DNA of 64,000 nt from Anaerolineaceae bacterium (lineage in GTDB: Bacteria; Chloroflexota; Anaerolineae; Aggregatilineales; Phototrophicaceae). The position numbers and the translations under genes were made by a program. Location: the NCBI GenBank assembly GCA_002699585.1, contig PABP01000010.1, forward strand, positions 94,718 through 158,717. Reading direction: 5' to 3'. The notes beneath the pieces are model-generated. The model was not told the origin of the DNA, ran no database searches, and was given only the letters and a program-made list of their open reading frames with translations. This document shows positions 54,519-62,975 of this stretch, one piece after another; the stretch's first letter is position 1; each line of letters opens with the position of its first letter.

Positions 54519-54862
54519 CCTGTTCTCGTTATGGCGGAAGATCAAAGCCATATTGTGTTTTACTGTCAGACCCCTATCCTCGGTCCTTCCCCCATGAGGT
54601 GGAAGGATGCCTTTCTTAGTCACTTAGCAACAGGCAAAAGTCCCTCATATCATAGGGAGTGCCTATTTATGACAAAAGCCAATACTACAATAACGTTTAG
54701 TCACTGGTACAGACCACTGGCTACGCTCACCCTCTAGATTCTGCTAAAATAAAGGCAAGGGCGTTCGTTAATAGGAACGCGCTCCTACCATCTTTTACCA
54801 AAAACACGTCATGCGTTTTTGACCATTCGACTTTTCACTGCTTGTTTTGACGAGGAATCACG
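54519..54862. other. Intergenic region with family B repeat
   Basis: About 340 bases. Holds one repeat (54570-54615) and no gene; a short frame (54531-54737) overlaps the repeat and looks random. Confidence 0.5.
54570..54615. repeat. Family B repeat copy
   Basis: CCCCTATCCTCGGTCC then CCCCATGAGGTGGAAGGATGCC; the closest relative is the copy at 51897. Confidence 0.75.
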
Positions 54863-55651
54863 ATGGCAAAATTAAACATCAGCCTGGCCCAGATGCATAT
54901 TGCGCTTGGGGATGTCACCCGGAACCAATCAAAGATGGAAGCCCTGGTCGCAGAGGCCGCGCGGCGTAAGTCGCATGTGGTGGTCCTGCCAGAGTTATGG
55001 TCGACCGGGTATGCGCTGGCCGAAGCCAAGAGCTATGCTGATGAACTGAGCAAGGGCATGTTCGCCGCGATCTCTAAGACGGCGACCCAGAACAAAATCG
55101 CCATTGTCGGATCGATATTGGAGAAGCGCGGGTTGGAAGTCAGCAATAGCGCGCCGCTTTTCGCCCCCAATGGGCGCATGGTCGGCGTCTATCGTAAGGT
55201 GCATTTGTTCCGCTTGATGGACGAGGACCAGTATTTGCAACCGGGTCCCTCTCTGACGCCATTGGACCTGCCCTGGGGCACAACCGGCATTGCCATCTGC
55301 TATGACCTGCGCTTCCCGGAATTGTTCCGCAAGTATGTGGTCGATATGAACGCGCGTATTATTTTTATCCCGGCAGAGTGGCCCAAGATACGGGTCGAGC
55401 ATTGGCGGGCGCTATTGATCGCACGGGCAATTGAAAACCAATGTTATATCGTAGCGACGAACGCCGTTGGCCAAACGGGCGATACTGAGTTCGGCGGCCA
55501 CAGCATGATTGTCGATCCCTGGGGCAAAATTGTTGTCGAGGCTGGCGAAAGCGAGCAGCTCATCACAGCGGCTATTGAGCTGGAGGTTATCGACGAGGTA
55601 CGGCGCAAAATCCCGGTGTTTGAGGATATGCGCCTGGATATTTATGGTTAA
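54863..55651 (+). CDS. Carbon-nitrogen hydrolase (nitrilase superfamily)
   Basis: 262 residues. The catalytic triad is Glu44 in VVLPELWSTGY, Lys112 in YRKVHLF and Cys146 in IAICYDLRFPELFR, arranged as in omega-amidase and related amidases. Additional active-site features include ARAIENQCYIVATNAVG and FGGHSMIVDPWG. It cleaves an amide or nitrile of a small molecule; omega-amidase (alpha-ketoglutaramate) is one option. It shares 8 bases with the next gene, so the two are translationally coupled. Confidence 0.94.
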   Translation: MAKLNISLAQMHIALGDVTRNQSKMEALVAEAARRKSHVVVLPELWSTGYALAEAKSYADELSKGMFAAISKTATQNKIAIVGSILEKRGLEVSNSAPLFAPNGRMVGVYRKVHLFRLMDEDQYLQPGPSLTPLDLPWGTTGIAICYDLRFPELFRKYVVDMNARIIFIPAEWPKIRVEHWRALLIARAIENQCYIVATNAVGQTGDTEFGGHSMIVDPWGKIVVEAGESEQLITAAIELEVIDEVRRKIPVFEDMRLDIYG

Positions 55652-56648
55652 ACGCTGGCTATTTGGGTCATCAGAGGAGCCTGAACCACCGCCGGAGAGG
55701 CAGGATTTCTCTATTGCCTACCCGGCCTATGGGGAACCGCCCCCGCCGGAGAAACGGCCCACGCCCATCAGCAAAAAAGTGCTGATGATTACGCACAATC
55801 CGTATTTGCTGGCACAGCAGCAAACGGTGCGCCAACATTTCAAATGGAATAGCCCTACCGCGCTGGCCCGTGCTTACATCGAGGATGTTCGCTGGGCCAG
55901 TTATGGTTATGCCAACTACCAGATCGTTGAACATCAGGTGGTGGATGCCTTCCCCGTTAAGCGCGACGGGTTCCGCTATACAGCCAAAAGCTATGTCAAT
56001 GCATGGCATAAACGCGAGTTCCACGACCCGGATGGCGTGGATTATGACAAGCTGGTCGAAGCATTCCGCATTGTCGAGCGCATCGACAGCGGCGAGATCG
56101 ACGAAGTATGGCTCTTTGGGCATCCGTATGGCGGCTACTACGAGAGCATCATGGGTGGGCCGGGCGCTTTCTGGTGTAATGCCCCGGCGCTGACCAGCAC
56201 GGCCCATGCCAAGCGCCGTTTCGTGATGATGGGCTTCAACTTTGAGCGTGGCGTCGGCGAAATGCTGGAAGACCTGGGCCATCGGGCGGAATCAATGCTA
56301 TTTGAAGTGACCAAAAATCTGCCAGATGACAATCTGTGGCGGCGCTTTATCCGCTATGATAAGACGTATCCAGGGCAAGCTGAATGTGGCAATGTACACT
56401 TCGCCCCTAACAGCGAGCGTGACTATGATTGGGGCAACCCGCGGCCAGTCCTCAGCAGGTGTGATGATTGGTATCACTTCCCAGAGCTAGCGGGTGCGCC
56501 TCGGCGTGTCGATTGCAGCGAGTGGGGCAACGGCGACATCCGACTACATCATCTGTGGTGGTTCCGACATATGCCGCATATAATGGGCGAAACGGCAGGC
56601 ATCGCCCATAACTGGTGGCAATACATCATCGATCCGAATACTGTTTAG
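55644..56648 (+). CDS. Conserved protein of unknown function, coupled to nitrilase
   Basis: 334 residues from ATG 55644, which overlaps the end of the nitrilase gene. A proline-rich N-terminus (about 9-45) precedes the folded part: KVLMITHNPYLL, VDYDKLVEAFRIVERIDSGEIDEVWLFGHPYGGYYESIMGG and FVMMGFNFERGVGEMLEDLGHRAESML, then CGNVHFAPNSERDYDW and HLWWFRHMPHIMGETAGIAHNWW. The many His/Asp/Asn residues in conserved-looking motifs suggest a metal or substrate site. I recall similar unnamed proteins in other bacteria but no known role. No signal peptide is visible. Confidence 0.7.
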   Translation: MVKRWLFGSSEEPEPPPERQDFSIAYPAYGEPPPPEKRPTPISKKVLMITHNPYLLAQQQTVRQHFKWNSPTALARAYIEDVRWASYGYANYQIVEHQVVDAFPVKRDGFRYTAKSYVNAWHKREFHDPDGVDYDKLVEAFRIVERIDSGEIDEVWLFGHPYGGYYESIMGGPGAFWCNAPALTSTAHAKRRFVMMGFNFERGVGEMLEDLGHRAESMLFEVTKNLPDDNLWRRFIRYDKTYPGQAECGNVHFAPNSERDYDWGNPRPVLSRCDDWYHFPELAGAPRRVDCSEWGNGDIRLHHLWWFRHMPHIMGETAGIAHNWWQYIIDPNTV

Positions 56649-56778
56649 CAGGTACACGATTCAATTTTTACAGGTTCCTTATACTGTTTTGCCCTTCCCC
56701 CTCTGATAAGCACATACAATGGAACGGCAGCCACTTATGGGTGGCTGCCTAATTACTCACCTCCCCTTGGAGAAGTTC

Positions 56779-57441
56779 ATGATGAAGCGTTTCTTGATTC
56801 TATTTGCGGTTGTCCTCATGCTGATGGCAACATTGACTGCCTGCGGTGGAGATGCCACCCCAACACCTGAGGATACAGACGACACGACCTCACAGACGAC
56901 CGATGATACCAGCACGGACGATACGGATAGCGATGATAGCAACGCTGATGATAGTGAGGCTGAGGCTAGCGACACATCTGATGAAGCTTCTATGGACATG
57001 ACTGAAGCCAGCTTTGAAGACAGCGGCTTGACCTTCATGGTTCCGGCGGATTGGACTTCATGGGGCGCCGGTAACCAGGGCAGCCTGGAATATCTCTATC
57101 CAGAAACGGCGAATGTCTCTGTTCGGGATACCGCCTCGTCTAACAATTTGTATGCCAGCGCCTTTGGTGACGCGGAATCGCTGGAAGCGGCCCTCGAATT
57201 TGCCAGCCAGCAAGCCAACAACGCAGAACCGACGGTGGAGGAATACACCAGCGAAGATGGCCGCACTGTGCTGTATACGCTGTATGAAGTCGGCGGCAAT
57301 GAAGCGGTACTGGCAGCAACTGACGCTGGTGACAGCACCTGGGCCACTGTATTTGCCTCTGCAACAGGTGAAGATGGCCTATCTGAAGATGCGATCAATA
57401 CGATCCTGATGGTAGCTGCATCAATGACGGTTGCAGAGTAA
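56779..57441 (+). CDS. Lipoprotein with acidic Ser/Thr linker
   Basis: 220 residues from ATG 56779 (TTGGAGAAG upstream). Signal ending in LTAC (lipobox Cys22 of MMKRFLILFAVVLMLMATLTAC). A linker of about 55 residues is made almost only of Asp, Ser, Thr and Glu. The C-terminal domain (TFMVPADWTSWGAGNQGSLEY, SVRDTASSNNLYA, ALEFASQQANN, TVLYTLYEVGGNEAVLAATDAG) has alpha/beta character like PsbP/MOG1-type domains. Probably tethered outside the membrane; role unknown. Confidence 0.8.
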   Translation: MMKRFLILFAVVLMLMATLTACGGDATPTPEDTDDTTSQTTDDTSTDDTDSDDSNADDSEAEASDTSDEASMDMTEASFEDSGLTFMVPADWTSWGAGNQGSLEYLYPETANVSVRDTASSNNLYASAFGDAESLEAALEFASQQANNAEPTVEEYTSEDGRTVLYTLYEVGGNEAVLAATDAGDSTWATVFASATGEDGLSEDAINTILMVAASMTVAE

Positions 57442-57474
57442 CCCAGAGCACAATTTCTACATAACATATCTGGA

Positions 57475-57503
57475 ACGCCATCTCATCTTGAGGTGGCGTT
57501 TTT
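57475..57503 (+). terminator. Terminator of the lipoprotein gene
   Basis: Stem ACGCCATCTCA/TGAGGTGGCGT with a 3-base loop followed by TTTTT, about 35 bases after the stop codon. It overlaps the end of the convergent acetyltransferase gene. Confidence 0.88.
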
Positions 57504-58040
57504 GCTTTGGGCAGCATCATTAGACAAGGCATCGGCGACGACTTTGGCAAAATAGACGCCGCTGATGGGTTGGCCACCGGGCATCGGATAGAGGGCCGGG
57601 AGAGCCGCAAAGCCCATACTCAGTTTGAGGGCATAGTTGGCCTGTTTGTCCGCTGAGGACCATGAGCGCATCTGATAAGCGCCAAGCTGGACGGTGAGGT
57701 CCAGGGCGGCCTGCTGCAAAATACGCCCATACCCCCGGCGGCGATGGTCTTCTTCCACAGCGAAGGTCTGTACGAAGGTTTCCGATAACGGCTGGCTATG
57801 CCGTTTGAGAGTTTTTTCCTCGTTTTGGGTCAGGTAACTGGCAGGGGCGATAAGCGGCTGCTGGTGGATCGAAATATGGCCGACGATGGTATCGTCTGTG
57901 CAGGCCGCGATGTAATAGGTATCGGGACGGGCAGCGCCATCAGTCAGGGCGTGACGGGCCATCATCACGCGCTGTAGATGGTCAGTCAACGCGGGCCAGA
58001 GGGCATCCTCGGCAGTGATCTGATGGATTTCAATTGGCAT
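57483..58040 (-). CDS. GNAT-family N-acetyltransferase
   Basis: 185 residues from ATG 58040 (AGGAAAGGAACC upstream). GNAT features: YIAACTDDTIVGHISIHQQP, FVQTFAVEEDHRRRGYGRILQQAAL with the acetyl-CoA-binding RRRGYG loop, and MRSWSSADKQANYALKLSMGFAALP. The substrate is unknown. Downstream of the pst operon on the same strand but separated from it by a terminator. Its 3' end lies within the terminator of the convergent lipoprotein gene. Confidence 0.88.
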   Translation of the reverse strand: MPIEIHQITAEDALWPALTDHLQRVMMARHALTDGAARPDTYYIAACTDDTIVGHISIHQQPLIAPASYLTQNEEKTLKRHSQPLSETFVQTFAVEEDHRRRGYGRILQQAALDLTVQLGAYQMRSWSSADKQANYALKLSMGFAALPALYPMPGGQPISGVYFAKVVADALSNDAAQSKNATSR

Positions 58041-58086
58041 GGAGTGGGCAGGTTCCTTTCCTGGTAGGCACAATAGAGATGTGGTC

Positions 58087-58110
58087 GGATGCAGCATACT
58101 GCGCCCCTAC
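58087..58110. repeat. Family A repeat copy
   Basis: GGATGCAGCATACTGCGCC then CCTAC, upstream of the acetyltransferase gene. Confidence 0.65.
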
Positions 58111-58173
58111 AATACCTCATTAGTCATGTAAATGCTTATGAGCAAATCCAGCTTTCGAGACCGTTTATTCAAA

Positions 58174-58204
58174 CGAAAAACGCCCCAGAAAGAGGCGCTT
58201 TTCG
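58174..58204 (-). terminator. Terminator of the pst operon
   Basis: Stem CGAAAA-CGCC/GGCG-TTTTCG with one internal mismatch and a 9-base loop. On the minus strand it ends in TTTTTCGTTTG, about 60 bases after the pstB stop. Confidence 0.75.
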
Positions 58205-58261
58205 TCGAGCGAATCGCAGTGGCAGTGCGACCGGAAAATACGTATTTGATGCCGCCTGTTT

Positions 58262-59083
58262 TTAGCCGAAGCGGCCCGCGATGTACTCAGCGGTTTCTGC
58301 TGATGAAGGGTTGTTGAAGACCTGGTCCGTTTCGCCAAATTCGGCAAGCTCGCCCCAGCGGATTTCCTGGTTATTTTGATCGCGTTTGCGGATGTTGAAG
58401 AAGGCGACATAGTCCGAGGCACGCTGAGCCTGCTGCATGTTGTGGGTCACGATGATGATGGTGTACTCAGACAATTCCTCGCGCATCAACTGCTCGATGC
58501 GTTGGGTCGCAATCGGGTCGAGCGCAGAGGCCGGTTCGTCCATCAGGATGATGTCGGGTTCGACGGCGATGGTACGCGCGATACACAGGCGCTGTTGCTG
58601 ACCGCCAGAAAGCGCCAGGCCGGATTTGCGCAGGTCGTTTTTGACTTCATCCCAGAGGGCGGCACCCCGCAAACTTTTTTCCACAATTTCATCGAGGATG
58701 GGTTTTTTGTTGACACCCAGCAAGCGCGGACCATAAGCGACGTTGTCGTAGATGCTCTTGGGGAAAGGGTTCGGTTTCTGGAAGACCATGCCAATTCGGC
58801 GACGCACTTCTACAGGGTCGACATCGGCATCGTAGAGATTTTTGCCATGATACTGTACGTTGCCCGTCACGCGCGCGCCTTCGACGAGGTCGTTCATGCG
58901 GTTGATGGCGCGCAACACAGTGCTCTTGCCACAGCCAGATGGGCCAATAAAGGCCGTGATTCTGCCTTTTTCCACGGGGATGGTCACATCTTTTACAGCT
59001 TGATAGTCGCCGTAGAACACGTTGACGTCATCGAGCATGACCGCATAATCTTGATTGTCATCATATTCCGGTTGGTAAACCAT
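58262..59083 (-). CDS. pstB: Phosphate ABC transporter ATP-binding protein
   Basis: 273 residues. [19 protein letters not shown], Walker [10 protein letters not shown] (47-55), the PstB-type [15 protein letters not shown], signature [16 protein letters not shown], Walker [14 protein letters not shown] and switch His in [14 protein letters not shown]. It hydrolyses ATP to drive phosphate import with PstC and PstA. It is the last gene of the operon, starting 35 bases after the pstA stop. No phoU follows. Confidence 0.97.
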   Translation of the reverse strand: MVYQPEYDDNQDYAVMLDDVNVFYGDYQAVKDVTIPVEKGRITAFIGPSGCGKSTVLRAINRMNDLVEGARVTGNVQYHGKNLYDADVDPVEVRRRIGMVFQKPNPFPKSIYDNVAYGPRLLGVNKKPILDEIVEKSLRGAALWDEVKNDLRKSGLALSGGQQQRLCIARTIAVEPDIILMDEPASALDPIATQRIEQLMREELSEYTIIIVTHNMQQAQRASDYVAFFNIRKRDQNNQEIRWGELAEFGETDQVFNNPSSAETAEYIAGRFG

Positions 59084-59118
59084 GTTTTTTCGTTCCTATA
59101 TCACTTTGTAATTCTGGG

Positions 59119-60786
59119 TTAGCGCGCGTAACGGTTGCGCAGCACGATAGCGACGGAGTTCAGCGCGATGACGATCACCAGCAGCACGATGATAGCGGCA
59201 GCGGCGATGTCGCGGAACTGATCTTGCGGGCGCGCAGTCCAGTTGTAAATCTGGATGGGCAGCGCAGTAAATTTGCTGAACGGTCCATTTGGATCGGTAA
59301 AGAGCAGTGTCGATGCCCCAACAACGATGAGGGGCGCTGTTTCACCAATGGCGCGGCTGACCGACAGGATCAGGCCCGTCAGGATGCCAGGGAGCGCGCT
59401 AGGCAGCACAATCTTCCAGATGGTCTGCCATTTGGTGGCACCCATGCCGTAGCTGGCTTCTCGGAGGGCGTTGGGTACGGCACGTAGCGCTTCCTGAGCG
59501 TTGATAATGATGATCGGCAGAATCAGCAGACCGAGCGTCAAGGCGGCAGAGAGTACCGTACGGCCATTGGCCGCATCAGCGACGCCGAATATGGACCCGC
59601 TGGTAAATGGCTCCAACACGCGCACAAACACGGCCAGACCCAGCATACCGTAGATAATCGAAGGCACACCCGCCAGGTTACGCACGTTGGTTTCGATCAG
59701 GCGATTGAGAAAGTTATCGGTCGCGTATTCATTGAGGTAGATGGCTGTCGCTACGCCAACGGGCAGCGCGAAGACGATGACCACCGCCATCAACCACAGC
59801 GAACCGAGGATGGCCCCGCGAATACCCGCTTCGTAAGGCGTGCTGGACATCTGGGTCGTCAAGAACTGGGTATCCAGCCAGCTCTGGAAGCGAATAATAC
59901 GCGCATCCGGGTAATTGGCGGCAACTTCGGTCACAATTGACGAATCTTCCAGCGTTTCCAACTCTTCGTCGAGCTGGTCGATCTGGGTTTCAATATCGGT
60001 TGCACGAGCTTGCTGCTCGCGGACGGCTTCACGCAGGCTGGTGATGGTGGCATCGTCGGCCTGATCGCGGCGAGCATCAGCCAGGGCGGTTTCTGCCTGG
60101 GCAATGCCCCCGGTTTCGCTGCGCAGGTCTTCAAGCTCGGACGCCAACGCGGCGATTTCTGTCGGGATTGTGGCGATACGGTCGACTGTTTCGGAAGGGG
60201 CATCATAAGCAAAAAGGGCTTCTAGCAGCGGCCAGCTACCGACGACTTCCAGACTGACGATCTGGTCGTTAATCAAGTTGAGCAAGCCATCTTTAGGCAC
60301 ATTGAGGGCAATCAAATCGCGCCAAACGGGCATCGCCTCTTCTGAATCCAGGGCGCGCACTTCTTCGACGGTTGCGTCTTCATAGCCGTCCGGCAAAGTG
60401 CCGTTGGGCACCAACTGGGCCAGGGTCGCGCTGGTAAAATCTTCGCTAGCCACGGCGCTAAGTTCATCACGGATGAGGACGACGATGCGCCCACCTAGCT
60501 GGTCTACCAGAATCTGTGCGAGCTGCGTTTCGTCCAGGCTGTTGAGGTCAGCGCCATCTTCAGTCAGGGTATCAGGATCGACTTCAAACTGCACGGCAAT
60601 TGAGCCAAAAGCCTCGTTGATGACGTTACCAAACAGCGCGATCAAAGCGACCAACGAAATGCCAATGGCAAAATAGTAAAAGCCCAACCAGGCCCCGGCA
60701 CGGCGATGGCGTCCGGCTAAACGCTTCTTGAATGTGGCCTCATCGGGCATATAGGATGAGGTCGGTGTGTGTGACTCCATCGTCAT
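59119..60786 (-). CDS. pstA: Phosphate ABC transporter permease PstA with large insert
   Basis: 555 residues, almost twice the usual 280-300. Membrane helix 1 (about 33-58) is followed by about 260 extra residues outside the membrane, including a coiled coil (about 205-283, IAALASELEDLRSETGG to LDEELETLE). The permease part follows: LWLMAVVIVFALPVGVATAIYL, RNLAGVPSIIYGMLGLAVFV and the EAA loop EALRAVPNALREASYGMGAT. It would pair with PstC to form the phosphate channel. Its stop and start abut pstB and overlap pstC by 1 base. See findings for the insert. Confidence 0.95.
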   Translation of the reverse strand: MTMESHTPTSSYMPDEATFKKRLAGRHRRAGAWLGFYYFAIGISLVALIALFGNVINEAFGSIAVQFEVDPDTLTEDGADLNSLDETQLAQILVDQLGGRIVVLIRDELSAVASEDFTSATLAQLVPNGTLPDGYEDATVEEVRALDSEEAMPVWRDLIALNVPKDGLLNLINDQIVSLEVVGSWPLLEALFAYDAPSETVDRIATIPTEIAALASELEDLRSETGGIAQAETALADARRDQADDATITSLREAVREQQARATDIETQIDQLDEELETLEDSSIVTEVAANYPDARIIRFQSWLDTQFLTTQMSSTPYEAGIRGAILGSLWLMAVVIVFALPVGVATAIYLNEYATDNFLNRLIETNVRNLAGVPSIIYGMLGLAVFVRVLEPFTSGSIFGVADAANGRTVLSAALTLGLLILPIIIINAQEALRAVPNALREASYGMGATKWQTIWKIVLPSALPGILTGLILSVSRAIGETAPLIVVGASTLLFTDPNGPFSKFTALPIQIYNWTARPQDQFRDIAAAAIIVLLVIVIALNSVAIVLRNRYAR

Positions 60787-62873
60787 TAGTATTCCTCCCG
60801 GAAGCGGTTGGTAATCCAGCGGCTGACAATGTTTAGGCCGAGCGTCATCACGAAGAGCGTCAGGCCGATGGCAAAGATGCTGTTGTAGTCAATCGAGTCG
60901 TAGCTGAGGTCACCACCGCTGATACGGGCAATGTGCCCGGTCATGGTTTCTGCGCCTTCAAAGACGTTGAATGTGAAGTTTGGCCCGCTACCGGCGGCGA
61001 TGGCCACAATCATGGTCTCGCCAATCGCGCGGGAAACGGCGACGATGAAGGCCGCCAGGATGCCACTGAGGGCAGCAGGTACCACCACCTTGATGGATGT
61101 TTCCAGGCGGTTGGCACCCAGGCCGAAGCTGGCTTCGCGGAGGGCATCAGGTACGGCGTGGAGGGCGTCCTCACTCATGGAGGTCACCAGCGGGATAATC
61201 AAGATGCCAACGACGATACCCGCAGCCAACATGTTATAGATCTGGACCTCATCGCCAAAGAAGACCCGCAGCAGCGGCGTCATGAAGGTCAGAGCGAAGT
61301 AGCCATAGACCACCGTTGGGATGCCTGCCAGGATTTCCAAAATGGGCTTGAGCGTCTTACGGACATTGGGGCGCGCATATTCACTGAGGTAGATGGCCGC
61401 ACCGAGTCCGAGAGGGATTGATACGAACATGGCAATGGCGCTGATGATGAGCGTGGAAGTAATCAGCGGCAGCACACCAAATTCGCCTGTCGCAGGAATC
61501 CACTCGGTACCTGTGAAGAACTCGACCAGCGTGGGCCGTTCCTCCATTTCAATACTCTGCCCAGCGCGATGGGTGACAGCCTGCGTATCGTTGTAACCAC
61601 GCTCGACAAAAACGCGCGGCAAAAAGCCATCTTCGTGGAAGCGATCCGCGATGCGCTCCGTGAGCGGGGCGACTGTCGAGCTTCCGGCGATCTCGATAAT
61701 GCCGTTTTCTTGGTACAGGTCGACATCTGGCAGCAGGCGATCTACGTCGCTGAGATCGCTAGGGACGTCCTGGCCCATTGCTTCTAACCAGGTGACTTTG
61801 GCTTGGGTCAAGCTGTCTTCGCTGGCCGGGAAGTAGCCGACTGTCTCAATATCTTCGTTGACGTGGACCAGATAATAGTCGATAAAAGCGGCAACAGCGT
61901 GATTTTCCTGCATGTAGGTGGCGTCGCTGTAGATGTACAGCGGGCGTGCTAGCGCGTAGGTGCCATCCTCGACGGTGGCCGCAGAGGGTGTCACATCTTC
62001 AATATTGAGGACTTTCAGGGAGTCGCTATCTTCCGCGTAATAGGCATATCCAAAGAAACCGACGGCGTAGGTATTCTGGCGAACACCGCGCGTAAGCTGG
62101 TCGTCATCCTCCGAGGTGACGGGATCACTGGCCAACATGCGGTCCGTTTCGTCACCGTAGAGTGTTTCCGCAAAGAAGTCAAAGGTGCCGCTGTCGGTGC
62201 CAGGGATGAAGCGCATAATGGGTTCATCGGGCCACTCGTCGCGGACATCCTGCCAAGTTTCGGCTTCGCCAAAGATGAGCGCCAGTTCTGCTAATGTGGC
62301 GTCATTGACCATTGAGTTGTTGGGATTGACGACGACCGCCAGCGCATCCGTCCCCACACGGAAAGCAACCGGATCGATGTCATTATCCGCACAGGCCGCT
62401 ATTTCAGCGTCAGTAATGGCACGGCTGGCATTGTTGATGACCGTATCGCCTGCACAGAACGCCTCAAAGCCGCCGCCTGTACCCGTGATCGCCATTTCAA
62501 TGGCATTGCGCTCGTAACGCTCGACCAGTAGTTGTTCCTGGCCGATGCGGATGATTCCGCCATCTTCCAGGCTGGCACCACTAGCGGTCGTCGAGAAGGT
62601 CGTGATGTCCTCACTGATTTCCGCGAAGACGGCCTTGTTGGTCGTCGACCACTGCTGGCGCGTGAAGAACGAAACGGCTTCGTTGAGCAAGACAGCGACG
62701 ATGCCAATGGTCGTCAGGATCGAGAGCAAGCCGCAGGCGAGCAAAAATATGTAGATGATACGCTCATGGAAGCGCGGCTTGGCTTGAAGGTTGAGCTTTT
62801 TGCGATGATCGCCACCTAATGCGTCATCCATCAGGCGCTTTGATGCGCGTTTTGGCTTCCCGGACGGTGTCAT
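60786..62873 (-). CDS. pstC: Phosphate permease PstC with inserted PstS-like domain
   Basis: 695 residues against about 300-320 normally. Membrane helix 1 is at about 40-65. Residues about 73-448 are an extra domain outside the membrane that matches Pst[63 protein letters not shown] and [15 protein letters not shown]. The PstS opening motif ([18 protein letters not shown]) comes last, at about 395-412. The permease resumes at [10 protein letters not shown] and has [18 protein letters not shown] and [20 protein letters not shown]. It partners PstA and PstB. The phosphate-binding motifs appear intact. Confidence 0.95.
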   Translation of the reverse strand: MTPSGKPKRASKRLMDDALGGDHRKKLNLQAKPRFHERIIYIFLLACGLLSILTTIGIVAVLLNEAVSFFTRQQWSTTNKAVFAEISEDITTFSTTASGASLEDGGIIRIGQEQLLVERYERNAIEMAITGTGGGFEAFCAGDTVINNASRAITDAEIAACADNDIDPVAFRVGTDALAVVVNPNNSMVNDATLAELALIFGEAETWQDVRDEWPDEPIMRFIPGTDSGTFDFFAETLYGDETDRMLASDPVTSEDDDQLTRGVRQNTYAVGFFGYAYYAEDSDSLKVLNIEDVTPSAATVEDGTYALARPLYIYSDATYMQENHAVAAFIDYYLVHVNEDIETVGYFPASEDSLTQAKVTWLEAMGQDVPSDLSDVDRLLPDVDLYQENGIIEIAGSSTVAPLTERIADRFHEDGFLPRVFVERGYNDTQAVTHRAGQSIEMEERPTLVEFFTGTEWIPATGEFGVLPLITSTLIISAIAMFVSIPLGLGAAIYLSEYARPNVRKTLKPILEILAGIPTVVYGYFALTFMTPLLRVFFGDEVQIYNMLAAGIVVGILIIPLVTSMSEDALHAVPDALREASFGLGANRLETSIKVVVPAALSGILAAFIVAVSRAIGETMIVAIAAGSGPNFTFNVFEGAETMTGHIARISGGDLSYDSIDYNSIFAIGLTLFVMTLGLNIVSRWITNRFREEY

Positions 62874-62975
62874 GTAATTCCTCTTAGTACGCTTCGTTTA
62901 ACGCCTATGGGGCGTGCCACACCGCGACACACCCCACAGGACTTTTTGCATAGATGTTGGCTAAAGAACGATCAA

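Noticed and set aside
54531..54737. 68-codon + frame after the shikimate-kinase-like gene
   Set aside because: Crosses a family B repeat and has no recognisable protein character.
58376..59122. 248-codon antisense frame opposite pstB
   Set aside because: The minus strand is unmistakably PstB.
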